From: JAJRPT01 sp964465945
GTDB taxonomy: Bacteria > Bacteroidota > Ignavibacteria > Kapaibacteriales > UBA2268
Direction: 5' to 3'
Length of the DNA stretch: 64,000 nucleotides
Assembly: GCA_964465945.1 (NCBI GenBank)
Contig: CAYXMM010000011.1
Span: 24,302 to 88,301 of the forward strand
Shown here: positions 35,819 to 45,590 of the stretch, one piece after another
How the letters are laid out: each line of letters opens with the position of its first letter
How positions within the stretch are numbered: the stretch's first letter is position 1
The notes under the pieces: model-generated
Database searches by the model: none
Told to the model about the DNA's origin: nothing
The model's input: the letters and a program-made list of their open reading frames with translations, nothing else
Program-made: the position numbers and the translations under genes

Positions 35819-37270
35819 TTAACGAGTTAAAGCGTGTTTCAAGGACATAATACCAATAGTTCCGAAGCCAATTAAGAACATAAGTTGGAATGGAATAGCG
35901 GCTATTTCTAAGTAAAAGATAGAAATAGAAATACCAAACACGAAGTATAATGCGAGTCCTAATTCGAAGAAGACTACTGGGGAGATTTTTCTTTGTCTGT
36001 ATTTTATGTCTTTAGCTTTTTCTTTTAAGATATCCCCTTGTTTAGGAGTTCTTGCAAATTCAGATTTCTTACCAATTAAACCTTCAAAAACGGCTTTAGT
36101 GTTAGTTACTGCAAATCCCATAGAGCCAGCGAGGAAAACAGGAAATAGCATTAATCTGCGTTGCCAATCCCAGTGAATTGCTTTTTGGCTAAATGTATAG
36201 AATAAAAAAGTAGAAACTGATGCTAATACAAAAACTGACATTAAAGAGTAATAAACATCAACTCCGGCTACTGTGTTTTTAATTATAACGAGTGGCACAT
36301 TTAATAATGCAACAAGAATAATGAAAGGGAACACAATATTACTTGTTAGATGAATAAAGCATTCAAATTTAACTTTTGGTGGTAAATCGGCTTTCCAAAC
36401 TTTTGGTAAAATTTTCACTGCTGTTTCGACTGCGCCTTTAGTCCATCTAAATTGTTGTGTTTTAAGTGCATTAATATCAGCAGGTAATTCAGCAGGTGAA
36501 GTAACATTGTTTAAGAAAACAAATTTCCAGCCCTTTAATTGTGCTCTATAACTAAGGTCTAAGTCCTCAGTTAGAGTGTCAGCTTGCCAGTTGCCTGCGT
36601 CTTCTATACAGGATTTTCTCCAAATCCCAGCAGTTCCATTAAAGTTAATGAAAAAGCCAGCTTTATTACGAACTTGTTGCTCAATAACAAAATGTCCATC
36701 AAGGGCAAGTGCTTGCGCTTTAGTTAAATAGGATTCATCTTCGTTAAGATGTTCCCATCTAGTTTGCACCATTCCAATGTTAGGATTTTGGAAATGTGGT
36801 ACGGTTTTCATCAAGAACTCTCTTTTTGGAATGAAGTCGGCGTCGAAAATGGCAACGAATTCACCTTTAGCAACGACAAGTCCTTCTTTTAAAGCACCTG
36901 CTTTAAAACCTTGTCGATTAGTTCTATGAATATAGCTTATATCGAACCCTTTCATCTGATACTCTTTAACAATGTTTTGGCAGATTGTTTGAGTTTCGTC
37001 AGTGGAGTCGTCCAATATTTGAACTTCCAATTTATCTTTTGGATATTCAATATTGCAGACAGATTTAATCAATCTTTCTACAACATACATTTCGTTGTAC
37101 ATTGGAAGTTGAATAGTAACCTGCGGGAGATCTTCAGGAATTAATAATTCCTTTGGTGTCTCTTTTGAAGTTTTGCGATAATAAATTAGCAAAACCAGAC
37201 CATGAATCCCAAATCCGAATAGGATACTTAGGGACAAAAAGTATAGAGAAAGAATAAAATTTTCCATCAA
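35819..37270 (-). CDS. Processive family 2 glycosyltransferase (CesA/BcsA-like)
   Basis: The 483 residues have an N-terminal membrane helix, the GT2 core with L-D-D-S-T-D-E-T, F-D-A-D-F, T-E-D-L-D-L-S-Y-R and the processive Q-Q-F-R-W (QxxRW) motif, and about four C-terminal helices. This set marks membrane synthases that extend a polymer or make glucosyl/mannosyl lipids while passing the product through the membrane. There is no PilZ domain, so no direct c-di-GMP control is visible. It follows lptE by 45 bp. Confidence 0.9.
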   Translation of the reverse strand: MMENFILSLYFLSLSILFGFGIHGLVLLIYYRKTSKETPKELLIPEDLPQVTIQLPMYNEMYVVERLIKSVCNIEYPKDKLEVQILDDSTDETQTICQNIVKEYQMKGFDISYIHRTNRQGFKAGALKEGLVVAKGEFVAIFDADFIPKREFLMKTVPHFQNPNIGMVQTRWEHLNEDESYLTKAQALALDGHFVIEQQVRNKAGFFINFNGTAGIWRKSCIEDAGNWQADTLTEDLDLSYRAQLKGWKFVFLNNVTSPAELPADINALKTQQFRWTKGAVETAVKILPKVWKADLPPKVKFECFIHLTSNIVFPFIILVALLNVPLVIIKNTVAGVDVYYSLMSVFVLASVSTFLFYTFSQKAIHWDWQRRLMLFPVFLAGSMGFAVTNTKAVFEGLIGKKSEFARTPKQGDILKEKAKDIKYRQRKISPVVFFELGLALYFVFGISISIFYLEIAAIPFQLMFLIGFGTIGIMSLKHALTR

Positions 37271-37315
37271 ACTTTATATTTGTTCGATAATTAAACAGCT
37301 AAATTAAAAAAATTT

Positions 37316-37828
37316 TTACCAACCCGAAACAACTGCTATCAAAATATCGTTACTCAATTGTTCAATAACTGCATTTGCTGCGTTGTCTCTGTTTATTTGA
37401 GCATTGCTAATACTATAGTTCTGATACTTAGAAAAAGACTTAGACCAGATTTCTTTTTCAAGCACATTATCGTAATAATCTGCTTTAACTGAAATGGTAA
37501 GTCGTCTTTCTGACTCTAATTCAGAACCTTGCACGGCAACAGTCTCATCTTTGATGTTAGTAATTACAACTTCTAACTTTGCATCACCATTATAGTTTGC
37601 TAAAGTGAAAGAGTTGTCATTTCTAAATACTTCTAATAACTTTGTGTTTGCTTCATTTCTATATTGAGGATAACCATAACCTGAATTATCTTCAATAGGA
37701 GTGATATAAATTGATTTCAAATGAGACGGAATCGCCCCACCTGTAAATGAATAACAACCACTTAAAACAAGCAAAGGAAAAAGTATTTTTAGAACAATAA
37801 TCCTTATTTTCAAGAAACTTTTGTCCAT
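37316..37828 (-). CDS. lptE: LPS-assembly lipoprotein LptE
   Basis: The 170-residue protein has a lipoprotein signal peptide with lipobox L-S-G-C (acylated C25) and the Bacteroidota LptE start C-Y-S-F-T-G-G-A-I-P-S-H-L-K. A-N-A-V-I-E-Q-L is near the end. LptE plugs LptD and guides LPS into the outer leaflet. It heads a two-gene run with the processive glycosyltransferase. Together with the LptF/G permease at 14.8 kb it indicates an LPS-bearing outer membrane. Confidence 0.87.
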   Translation of the reverse strand: MDKSFLKIRIIVLKILFPLLVLSGCYSFTGGAIPSHLKSIYITPIEDNSGYGYPQYRNEANTKLLEVFRNDNSFTLANYNGDAKLEVVITNIKDETVAVQGSELESERRLTISVKADYYDNVLEKEIWSKSFSKYQNYSISNAQINRDNAANAVIEQLSNDILIAVVSGW

Positions 37829-38023
37829 TTTGTACCAACAGCAAATACAAAATTCAGAAAAAAAAGTAAATAAAAAAATTTTTTTGTGTTTTTTTATTTT
37901 TTTGACTAAAATAGTTTCCTTAAAAGTTGTGTTTGTCTATTATTTTCGACAAAATAATTTTTGAATATTTTGTGATAGGTATTCATTTTGTTAATTTACT
38001 TTTTTTATAAATTAATTTTACAA

Positions 38024-39832
38024 ATGAAAAAATACATTCCAGTCATAGTTTCAATCTTTGGTTTTATTATTTATGCTTTAACGGCTTTTCAACATCTTAC
38101 ATATACCGATAATGGTGAATTAGCAGCAGTGGCAGTTACTCTTGGTATCTCCCACCCTACTGGATATCCTTTGTTTATTATTTTATCACATATCTGGAGT
38201 ATGTTACCATTTGGGCTAGACATTGTATATAAATTGAATTTATTTTCTGGTTTTGCAATATCAATTTCTTTATACTTTATTTATAGAATATTTGAAATGA
38301 TTTTAGTTAGTTTTCAAGCGAAGGAATCTACAAATATAATTTTATCTTCAAGTTTGACATTGGCTTTAGCGTTTGGAAATTTAATATGGCAACAAGCAGG
38401 TAATTTTGAAGTATATCCTTTACATATTTTATTTCTTGTTCTGATTATAAACTTTTCGTTAAAGTTGATTTATAGTTTTAATGAGAAGACTTTATTTATT
38501 TTGTTTTTTCTTTTGGGATTAAGTTTTACAAATCATCTAACAACTATACTTATTGTGCCGTCAATGTTATTTTTATTACTTTTTGATACAAATTTTAAAA
38601 TTAGAAGCTTAGAAAGGAAGGTTTATTTAATTGGTTTTGGTCTTTTCTTCTTAGCATTATCAATATATTTATATTTACCAATACGCGCGAGTATGCAACC
38701 TCTATTTAACTGGGGAGATGTGAGTCGAAGTTGGGATAAATTTTTATATCATGTTTCAGGTAAGCAATATCAAGTTTGGATGTTTACAGGGACTGAAGCA
38801 ATGAAAGCAAATTTAGCGAAATTGCCTGAAATACTTTGGGGACAATTTCAATTTTTACTTTTTCCAATTGTTTTGGGTTTGTATTATGCATTTAAAAAGT
38901 CAAGATATATATTCACGTTTTTATTAATTGCAGCTTTGACAACTACTTTTTATTCAATCAACTATACAATTCATGATATTGAACCATATTTTAACTTATT
39001 GATTATTTCACTTGGAGTATTTTCAGTTTACGGAATGATATTGTTAATTAAGAGAAATTCTTATGTTAAATATGTTCCTTTTTTAATTTTCTTTTCGTTG
39101 TTTATCACAAATTATAAGTCGAATGATGATTCTGAAAATAACATTGTTGAGGTGTATACACATAATATGGTTGATTTGTTGGAGCCAAATGCGGTTATTT
39201 TATCTGCACAATGGGATTTTTGGGTGTCGGCTTTCTGGTTTGAGCAATTTATTGAAAATCGAAGAAAAGATGTCATTGTGATAGAGAAAGAGATATTGCG
39301 AAGAACTTGGTATCCTAAGCAATTATTACAATGGTATCCTACTTTAAATTCTTCAAAGCCAGAACTTGATAGATATATGCCACAACTTATGTTATTTGAA
39401 GCGGAAAAACCATATAATCAAATAGAAATCCAAGAATCTTTTGTTAGTTTGCTTAAATCATTTATTGAAAGAAATATTGATAAAAGACCGATTTATTTAA
39501 CATTAGATGTGATGCAAACTGAACCAGAATTGATGAAATCATATATATTAAAGCCAGAGGGCTTGGCGTTCCGTGTTTATAAAGAAGAGCCAATCGTCCA
39601 TTATAGTAAATTGAATAGTTTAATATTAGATGATATTCTTAAAAAGGAGAGTGATTATTTAAATCATTTAGATATTGGAATGAGACAAAATATTGCAACG
39701 ACTTATGTAAATATTGCGAGATTTCATTATAGACAGAATCAATTGGACTCGGCTTTAGTGGCAGCGAAGAAGTCTTTACTTTTTGAAAAGAACAACCAAT
39801 TTGCGAATCAAATGATAAATGAGTTAAAGTAA
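38024..39832 (+). CDS. DUF2723 multi-pass membrane protein (TMEM260-like)
   Basis: I take ATG 38024, which gives a normal N-terminal helix; a TTG 12 codons upstream only adds hydrophobic residues. The 602 residues hold about 10 membrane helices in the first two thirds, then a soluble C-terminus with TPR-like helices. The DUF2723 hallmark Y-T-D-N-G-E-L, followed by L-G-I-S-H-P-T-G-Y-P-L, lies in the first periplasmic loop. The family shares the fold of lipid-dependent (GT-C) glycosyltransferases and is common in Bacteroidota, so a protein O-glycosylation role is plausible. Confidence 0.88.
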   Translation: MKKYIPVIVSIFGFIIYALTAFQHLTYTDNGELAAVAVTLGISHPTGYPLFIILSHIWSMLPFGLDIVYKLNLFSGFAISISLYFIYRIFEMILVSFQAKESTNIILSSSLTLALAFGNLIWQQAGNFEVYPLHILFLVLIINFSLKLIYSFNEKTLFILFFLLGLSFTNHLTTILIVPSMLFLLLFDTNFKIRSLERKVYLIGFGLFFLALSIYLYLPIRASMQPLFNWGDVSRSWDKFLYHVSGKQYQVWMFTGTEAMKANLAKLPEILWGQFQFLLFPIVLGLYYAFKKSRYIFTFLLIAALTTTFYSINYTIHDIEPYFNLLIISLGVFSVYGMILLIKRNSYVKYVPFLIFFSLFITNYKSNDDSENNIVEVYTHNMVDLLEPNAVILSAQWDFWVSAFWFEQFIENRRKDVIVIEKEILRRTWYPKQLLQWYPTLNSSKPELDRYMPQLMLFEAEKPYNQIEIQESFVSLLKSFIERNIDKRPIYLTLDVMQTEPELMKSYILKPEGLAFRVYKEEPIVHYSKLNSLILDDILKKESDYLNHLDIGMRQNIATTYVNIARFHYRQNQLDSALVAAKKSLLFEKNNQFANQMINELK

Positions 39833-39926
39833 ATTAAATGTTTTTAAAATTTATAACTTTATATTTATCTTTACGTTATTAGAAAACTTAGTTTTATTAA
39901 TTACAAATTACAATTATTTACATTTT

Positions 39927-42314
39927 ATGAAGTATATTATTTTTTTGTTATTGCTCTTTACTTATTTGTCAATTAAATCGGCTGTGATATCAGGGAATAT
40001 AAGTGATAAGACAAGCGGAGAAGTGATTATAGGGGCTTCAGTGTCTATTCACGTTATTACTTCTTCTACGGATAGTAGCTTATATAGTATAGTCGAAGGG
40101 CAAAAGGTTATGAATACACCTGTGAAAGGTGCATTTTCTAATCAATATGGCTTTTATTCGATTGCTAATGTAAATGGGGGGAAATATGCTTTAGTAGTAA
40201 AGAGCATTGGCTATGAGGTTTATTATAGAATAATAGAAGTGAAGGAAAATAATATTAGAGTAAATATTGAAATTAATTCAAGTTCGGTTTTGACAGAAGA
40301 GGTTACAGTTGTAGGTGATAAAGATTTTACACCAACAGCGAAGATTTCAAGTGTTGAAATTTCACCTACATTTATAAATAAGATGCCTCAACTTTTTAGT
40401 GAGGTTGATGTGTTTAGAACATTGCAGTTACTTCCTGGGGTAGCATCTGCGAATGAGCTTTCATCTGGTTTGTATGTTAGAGGTGGATCGCCAGACCAAA
40501 ATTTAATATTACTTGATGGAGTAATAGTTTATAATCCATCTCACATGGCTGGATTTTTATCTACATTTAATTCAGATGCTCTCAATGATATAAAATTAAT
40601 AAAGGGGGCGTTGCCTGCTGAATATGGTGGAAGATTATCAGCAGTGCTTGATATGTATATGAAAGAAGGGACAAAAGAAAGGGTATCTGGTAAAGGGGCA
40701 ATTAGTTTAATAAGTTCGAAATTGACATTGGAGGGTCCTATTACGGAGGATGCAACTTTTATGGTTTCTGGGAGGCGGTTTTATTTTGATTTGTTAACAG
40801 CGGCTATGCCTGATGATAATATGCCACAGTATTACTTTTATGATTTGAATGGGAAAGTGAATATAAAGTTAGGTGAAAATGATAGGATTTTTGCTTCTGG
40901 TTATTTTGGAAGAGATGTAATGGATTATAATGAGAAGAATTTTTCTGATGAGGAGGGCATAGATTTTAATTGGGGAAATAAGACGTTTAATTTAAGGTGG
41001 AAGCATATTGCGAGTCCTGTTCTCTTTACAAACTTTTCTTTAATTTACACAAACTATAATTCTAAACTTTCATTAACTAATTCATTCAATACAGGGGAAG
41101 GTGTTGATAATTCATCTTTTGCTTCTGTTTCTGGGATTGAAGATTTTACATTTAATGGAAAAAGTGAGTATTTTGGAATTGATAATCATTTAATAAAAGT
41201 TGGGTTTGAATTTACTAAACATCAGTTTGTATCAGGGGTTACAAGTAATTTTGCACCTGGTGAATTTATAGATGGGTTGATTAATGATAGAAAAATTGAT
41301 GCGATAGATTTAGCGATTTATGCGCAAGATGAATGGAAAATTACTGATAAGTTATCTACGAATTATGGTACAAGGTTGTATTATTTCCAACAGGGTGATT
41401 ATATTAAATTTGAACCTCGATTTTCTCTTTCTTACCAATTAACTGATAGAACTACGCTTGTTGGTTCAGCAGCAGCGGCAAATCAGTTTTTACATTTGAT
41501 TGTTAGGAATGATATTAATCTACCGACTGATTTGTGGTTTCCATCTACAAGCAAGGTTGCTCCAGAGTATTCAACTCAAGCGGTTCTTGGGGTACATAAT
41601 AAGTTAGGTAAAGATAGGTCTTGGACTTTGAATATTGAAGGTTATTATAAAGATATGCAGAATTTGTTAGAGTATAAGCAGGATGCTCAGTTTACACTTG
41701 GGACTCCTGTTGAATCTCAATTTACAAAAGGATTTGGTTGGGCTTATGGATTGGAAGTGTTTTTAGAAAAGAAGATTGGAAAGTTTACAGGTTGGATCGG
41801 TTATACACTTGCTTTGACGAAAAGAAAATTTGCTGAATTAAATAATGGAAATTCTTTTTTTCCAAGGTATGATAGGCGACATGATTTTTCAATTGTTACT
41901 ACATTTGAGATAAGTGAAAGTTGGGAAGTGGGTGCTTCATGGATTTATGCGACAGGGCAAGCTTATACAATGCCAACTGGACTTTATCAAGATGTAGGTT
42001 TGAATGGAACAATAAATGGCGGGTTTGATGGTATGAGTTCAGTTTGGGGCTCAAAGTATCAATATACTGATAGGAATGGTTTTAGGTTGCCAAGTTATCA
42101 TCGTTTAGATTTGAATTTAATGTATAAATATAAGTGGTTTGGCTTGCCTTGGGTGGCGTCAATTAATGTGTTTAATACTTATAATAGGAAAAATCCTTTT
42201 GCTTGGTATATTGATACAGATTATGATGAGAGTAGGGGTAAGGATGTTAAAAAACTTACTCAAATGACATTATTTCCAATTATTCCAACTGTTGGTTTGA
42301 GTTTTGAATTTTAA
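39927..42314 (+). CDS. TonB-dependent outer-membrane receptor with carboxypeptidase-like domain
   Basis: The 795 residues comprise a signal peptide (1-18), a carboxypeptidase-regulatory-like beta-sandwich (about 19-110), the plug (about 130-240; L-L-P-G-V, S-G-L-Y-V-R-G-G-S-P-D-Q-N-L-I-L-L-D-G) and a 22-strand barrel ending in a terminal Phe (S-F-E-F). It imports an unknown large substrate using TonB energy. It is followed 9 bp later by a DUF4249 lipoprotein gene, a common pairing in Bacteroidota in which the lipoprotein may cap the barrel or bind substrate. Confidence 0.93.
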   Translation: MKYIIFLLLLFTYLSIKSAVISGNISDKTSGEVIIGASVSIHVITSSTDSSLYSIVEGQKVMNTPVKGAFSNQYGFYSIANVNGGKYALVVKSIGYEVYYRIIEVKENNIRVNIEINSSSVLTEEVTVVGDKDFTPTAKISSVEISPTFINKMPQLFSEVDVFRTLQLLPGVASANELSSGLYVRGGSPDQNLILLDGVIVYNPSHMAGFLSTFNSDALNDIKLIKGALPAEYGGRLSAVLDMYMKEGTKERVSGKGAISLISSKLTLEGPITEDATFMVSGRRFYFDLLTAAMPDDNMPQYYFYDLNGKVNIKLGENDRIFASGYFGRDVMDYNEKNFSDEEGIDFNWGNKTFNLRWKHIASPVLFTNFSLIYTNYNSKLSLTNSFNTGEGVDNSSFASVSGIEDFTFNGKSEYFGIDNHLIKVGFEFTKHQFVSGVTSNFAPGEFIDGLINDRKIDAIDLAIYAQDEWKITDKLSTNYGTRLYYFQQGDYIKFEPRFSLSYQLTDRTTLVGSAAAANQFLHLIVRNDINLPTDLWFPSTSKVAPEYSTQAVLGVHNKLGKDRSWTLNIEGYYKDMQNLLEYKQDAQFTLGTPVESQFTKGFGWAYGLEVFLEKKIGKFTGWIGYTLALTKRKFAELNNGNSFFPRYDRRHDFSIVTTFEISESWEVGASWIYATGQAYTMPTGLYQDVGLNGTINGGFDGMSSVWGSKYQYTDRNGFRLPSYHRLDLNLMYKYKWFGLPWVASINVFNTYNRKNPFAWYIDTDYDESRGKDVKKLTQMTLFPIIPTVGLSFEF

Positions 42315-42323
42315 GGTAGAAAT

Positions 42324-43190
42324 ATGAGAAAGATAATATATTTATTAATTTTAGTTGTTTTAGTTTCTTGTGAGGAAGATGTAAATGGTGAATTACCGTT
42401 TAAAGAGCAAATAGTGATTAGTTCAATTTTGAGTTCAAACCAGAAATTAACAAAGATTGCAACAAGTGTTTCAAGTGGTGAGTCTTTCGTGCATCTCGGC
42501 AAGACAATTTATCCTCTTGATGAATTAGACACAAATAATGCCTTTATTAAAGTAGCAAAGGTAACTATAAGTTCGGAGAATCAAAATTATCAACTAAGAT
42601 ATTCTAAAATGGGTTATTGGGTTAATGATGAGTTTATCCCAGAAGAAGGTGAAAAATACAAGATTGAAGTTATTTATAATGGGAAAACGGCGACGGCTGA
42701 AACTACAGTTCCGATTTATTCAGTTGAGAAGATTAAATTAGAACATATTATAAGAAAAGTTAATAGCCCGTTTGATGGTAGTGAAGTTTATTTATTAGGG
42801 TTTCTTCAAACATTGAAAGTCAATACTTCTGAATTCTTTTTAATTATTTCAGATATAAACTATTATGATAATTTAATTTATAGTAAGAATTTTGATAATT
42901 TAGCTATAACAAATAGAACTGTGAGTGGCGAATTTAAGTATGCAATTTTAAGTTACCAATTACAAGATTTATCAGATACATTAAGTTTAAAAGAGGTTAG
43001 ATATTTTTCTTATGATTTATTCGACCCTTCAATTCAAAAATTTTGGGATTCAAGATATGAAGGAAGTGAGTCAAATGGGCTATTCAGTTCGGGTGGCTTG
43101 AATAGAGAAGGGAACATCAAAAATGGAGTTGGTTTCTTTTATGGAAATACATATAAGATTGATTCAATTGATGTTGATTTTAGTCGTTAA
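42324..43190 (+). CDS. DUF4249 lipoprotein
   Basis: The 288-residue protein has a lipoprotein signal with lipobox L-V-S-C (C16), then the DUF4249 pattern: I-V-I-S-S-I-L near 30, Y-K-I-E-V-I-Y-N-G-K-T-A-T-A-E-T-T-V-P-I, and a C-terminal G-L-F-S-S-G-G. It is probably surface- or periplasm-facing on the outer membrane and works with the TonB receptor encoded just upstream. Its 3' end overlaps the convergent small gene by 11 bp. Confidence 0.88.
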   Translation: MRKIIYLLILVVLVSCEEDVNGELPFKEQIVISSILSSNQKLTKIATSVSSGESFVHLGKTIYPLDELDTNNAFIKVAKVTISSENQNYQLRYSKMGYWVNDEFIPEEGEKYKIEVIYNGKTATAETTVPIYSVEKIKLEHIIRKVNSPFDGSEVYLLGFLQTLKVNTSEFFLIISDINYYDNLIYSKNFDNLAITNRTVSGEFKYAILSYQLQDLSDTLSLKEVRYFSYDLFDPSIQKFWDSRYEGSESNGLFSSGGLNREGNIKNGVGFFYGNTYKIDSIDVDFSR

Positions 43191-43446
43191 TTTCCACTTC
43201 CCATGAATCATTTGTTAGGTGAATAATTTTTAAATTCACGGTTTTAAACTTGTTAAGTTTGAATAGTTCTTTAATATAAACAACAAAGGGGTCTTTGTGA
43301 CTTGTGTTTGTTGGTTTATATTCATCTTTAGAAATTTTTAATGGAATGAGTTTAAATTCAATTCCATTTTTAATTACTCCACCATAGAAAGTAATATGGT
43401 CGTTAATTATAGCACCATTATCTCGATTAATTACCCCTTTTAACAT
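43180..43446 (-). CDS. Small hypothetical protein beside the EcoRI-type locus
   Basis: The 88 residues are predicted as alternating beta strands (D-H-I-T-F-Y-G-G-V, E-F-K-L-I-P-L-K-I) and end in D-S-W-E-V-E-I-N-D. I do not recognise the family. Its stop lies inside the end of the DUF4249 gene. AAGG precedes the ATG, but that sequence falls in the right arm of the hairpin CTTAAAAT/ATTTTAAG (43453-43477), which could limit translation. It is the first gene downstream of the methylase in the same direction, 133 bp away, so it may belong either to the imported locus or to the host. Confidence 0.6.
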   Translation of the reverse strand: MLKGVINRDNGAIINDHITFYGGVIKNGIEFKLIPLKISKDEYKPTNTSHKDPFVVYIKELFKLNKFKTVNLKIIHLTNDSWEVEIND

Positions 43447-43579
43447 AATTACCTTAAAATTTGTCGTTTATTTTAAGTAATTAATAATTTAGATGCGATT
43501 TTGTTACATTTTTTTGAAAATATTTTTAAAATGTTGAAAAGTTTGTATTTTAAAAAGTAAATTTTTGTCATATTTTATT

Positions 43580-44554
43580 TCAGTTATGTTTACTTTTAAT
43601 TAGTATTCTAAAATAAGGATATTTGCCATTAATTGACAAATCTTTACCATCGTTCCCTTTTCTGAATTTAACTATTTCAAATTGCTCGGGATTAAATTTA
43701 TGTAAAAAAGTAATAGGTACCCCCATATAGCCCTTATAGTCTATCGGTATATCTTGTGTCTGATTTACATTAATTCCCTCATAATTATCATATTTTGGAT
43801 ATTCATTTTCATTACCTATATATCTTTTAGTAAGTTTAATATTTTTATGTCGCTCAGAAATATCTAAGTTGGTAAGCCACAAGCAATTATTTGGAGATAC
43901 TATTCTGTTACCTAAATTATCAATACGTGCCTCTGTACCATAAAGATTATAATACTCTGGAACAATAAAACCTGAAATACCTCTTCCTAGATTTATACCT
44001 AACCATGCTTTATTTTCTTTAATTAGTTTAAAAATTTCTTTATAGGTTATTGCATTAATATTTCCAATTATTAAGAACTTTTTATCGTATTTAACTAGTT
44101 GAGCAACATACTCTCTAAATAGTGAAAAAGGAGGGTTGGTAACAACAATATCAGATTGCTTTAATAAATTAATACTTTCTGAACTACGAAAATCTCCATC
44201 GCCATTAAAATATATAATATCTAGTGAACTAAATGTATTCTCATCTAATTCTTTACCAACATACTCACAGAAAAATCCTTTTTTCTCTTCTTGATTGCTA
44301 AATAAATCGTTGTTTCGTTCTATATAACATGAAGCAATTAATTTCTTAAGACCTAATTCTTTAAAGTTTAGGGCAAAGTATTTGAAAAAATTACTACTTC
44401 GGGGGTCATCGCAGTTACAATAAACTACTTTATTTTTAAAATGATCTTTATAATGTTTTAATTCACTTTCAATATCAATAAGTTGAGTGTAAAACTCATC
44501 ACTCTTTGATTTTTTTGCTTTTTGCAATAATTTATTTGTTGAATTTCTTGCCAT
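43580..44554 (-). CDS. EcoRI-type adenine-N6 DNA methyltransferase
   Basis: The 324 residues are a full-length homologue of M.EcoRI (326 in E. coli). They match it at the N-terminus (M-A-R-N, K-S-K-S-D-E-F-Y-T-Q), C-N-C-D-D-P-R, G-D-G-D-F-R-S-S-E-S, the catalytic N140-P-P-F143, G-T-E-A-R-I-D and F-L-H-K-F-N-P-E-Q-F-E. M.EcoRI methylates the second adenine of GAATTC, and the same specificity is expected here. It follows the broken restriction gene by 24 bp in the same R-then-M order as the E. coli plasmid system. The frame is intact, so methylation is probably active. Confidence 0.93.
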   Translation of the reverse strand: MARNSTNKLLQKAKKSKSDEFYTQLIDIESELKHYKDHFKNKVVYCNCDDPRSSNFFKYFALNFKELGLKKLIASCYIERNNDLFSNQEEKKGFFCEYVGKELDENTFSSLDIIYFNGDGDFRSSESINLLKQSDIVVTNPPFSLFREYVAQLVKYDKKFLIIGNINAITYKEIFKLIKENKAWLGINLGRGISGFIVPEYYNLYGTEARIDNLGNRIVSPNNCLWLTNLDISERHKNIKLTKRYIGNENEYPKYDNYEGINVNQTQDIPIDYKGYMGVPITFLHKFNPEQFEIVKFRKGNDGKDLSINGKYPYFRILIKSKHN

Positions 44555-44578
44555 TTTAAATCTTTCTTGCTTAATAAA

Positions 44579-45413
44579 TTACTTTTGTTTTGTTAACTGA
44601 ACAAATAGATCGCTACCTAATATTTGAAGAGAGGTTTTGGAAATATCAAGCATAATATCAAACATACTTTTTTCATTCCACTTCCCACCTTTTCCTTGAG
44701 TATATATAGATGTTGATTGAAGCATTATTGATTTATCTTTATGCTTAATGTACTTATTCTTGCACAAGTTAGTGTTAATTGGTAATCCATAGTTTGCAGA
44801 AGTTAATCTATCTAATCTATTAAGCATTCCTGAATTGTATTCTAATGTAACAACTCTACCATCTGGTCTTTTAATTGAAATAGTTTCGGTTAGAAAATTT
44901 GAACCTTCAAGAAATAAGACGTAAGGAAAATGAGATTCTGATAACATTAAATTAGCGATTTCTGAAATGTTTTTATGTGACCTTTCAATTGCATTACCAG
45001 CTGCCATAAGGTCTTGATTATTTCCTTTACCAACAAGTTTTCCACTTTTGATATTTTCTATATCTTTTCCTTGATGTTTAGCTTCAGATATTAATATTAT
45101 TCTCCAATTTCCATAATCATCTTTAACTTCTATTATTCCTCCATCGGGTTTAATACTTGAATTTGATACAAACAGAGTTTGCCCTAATTCAGGATCAATT
45201 TTTTGTAATGCTTCATTAATTTCCTTTTACTTATATTTGTCTTGTATTTAAAAGATAATTGTGGAAAATCTTTTTTAAGTTGGTTAATTATTTGGTTTGA
45301 AATTTTTCCAACAGTGGGGTCAAGTGATTTTGCTCCATCACCAAATATACCAACAACTCCTTTAGATTCTTCGTGCTGATTCGTTAATCTTTCAGATTGA
45401 TTTTTTTAGACAT
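44579..45413 (-). pseudogene. EcoRI-type restriction endonuclease, broken by two -1 frameshifts
   Basis: From ATG 45413 the sequence follows R.EcoRI (277 residues) throughout, but only after two corrections. An A7 tract at 45407-45401 (codons 3-5) and an A4 tract at 45228-45225 each need one extra A to stay in frame. Without this, translation stops after nine codons. The corrected protein keeps the catalytic P-D-G-G (Asp) and S-E-A-K (Glu, Lys) residues and the recognition segment M-A-A-G-N-A-I-E-R-S-H-K-N. The last 142 codons (45007-44579) remain open. Both lesions are single-A losses in A tracts, so decay, slippage or sequencing error are all possible. Confidence 0.9.
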
Positions 45414-45590
45414 ATATTTATTTTATAATGTTATTTAATGCAAAAATACAAACTTTATTCTTTTACTAAAAAAATAAAAGCAGTCTTTATCATTGAAATA
45501 AATTCGTTTTTATAATTAAAAGTTTTAGTTTATAATTTTTCATATAAAATAAAAAAAGAAATATTAATCAGAATCTTGGATTTTAAGGTT

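Noticed and set aside
45225..45407. Programmed ribosomal frameshifting in the EcoRI-type nuclease gene
   Set aside because: The A7 site is not in the register needed for tandem slippage, and the second site (AAAAGG) is not a recognised slippery sequence. Two successive shifts would be required, so decay or sequence error is simpler.
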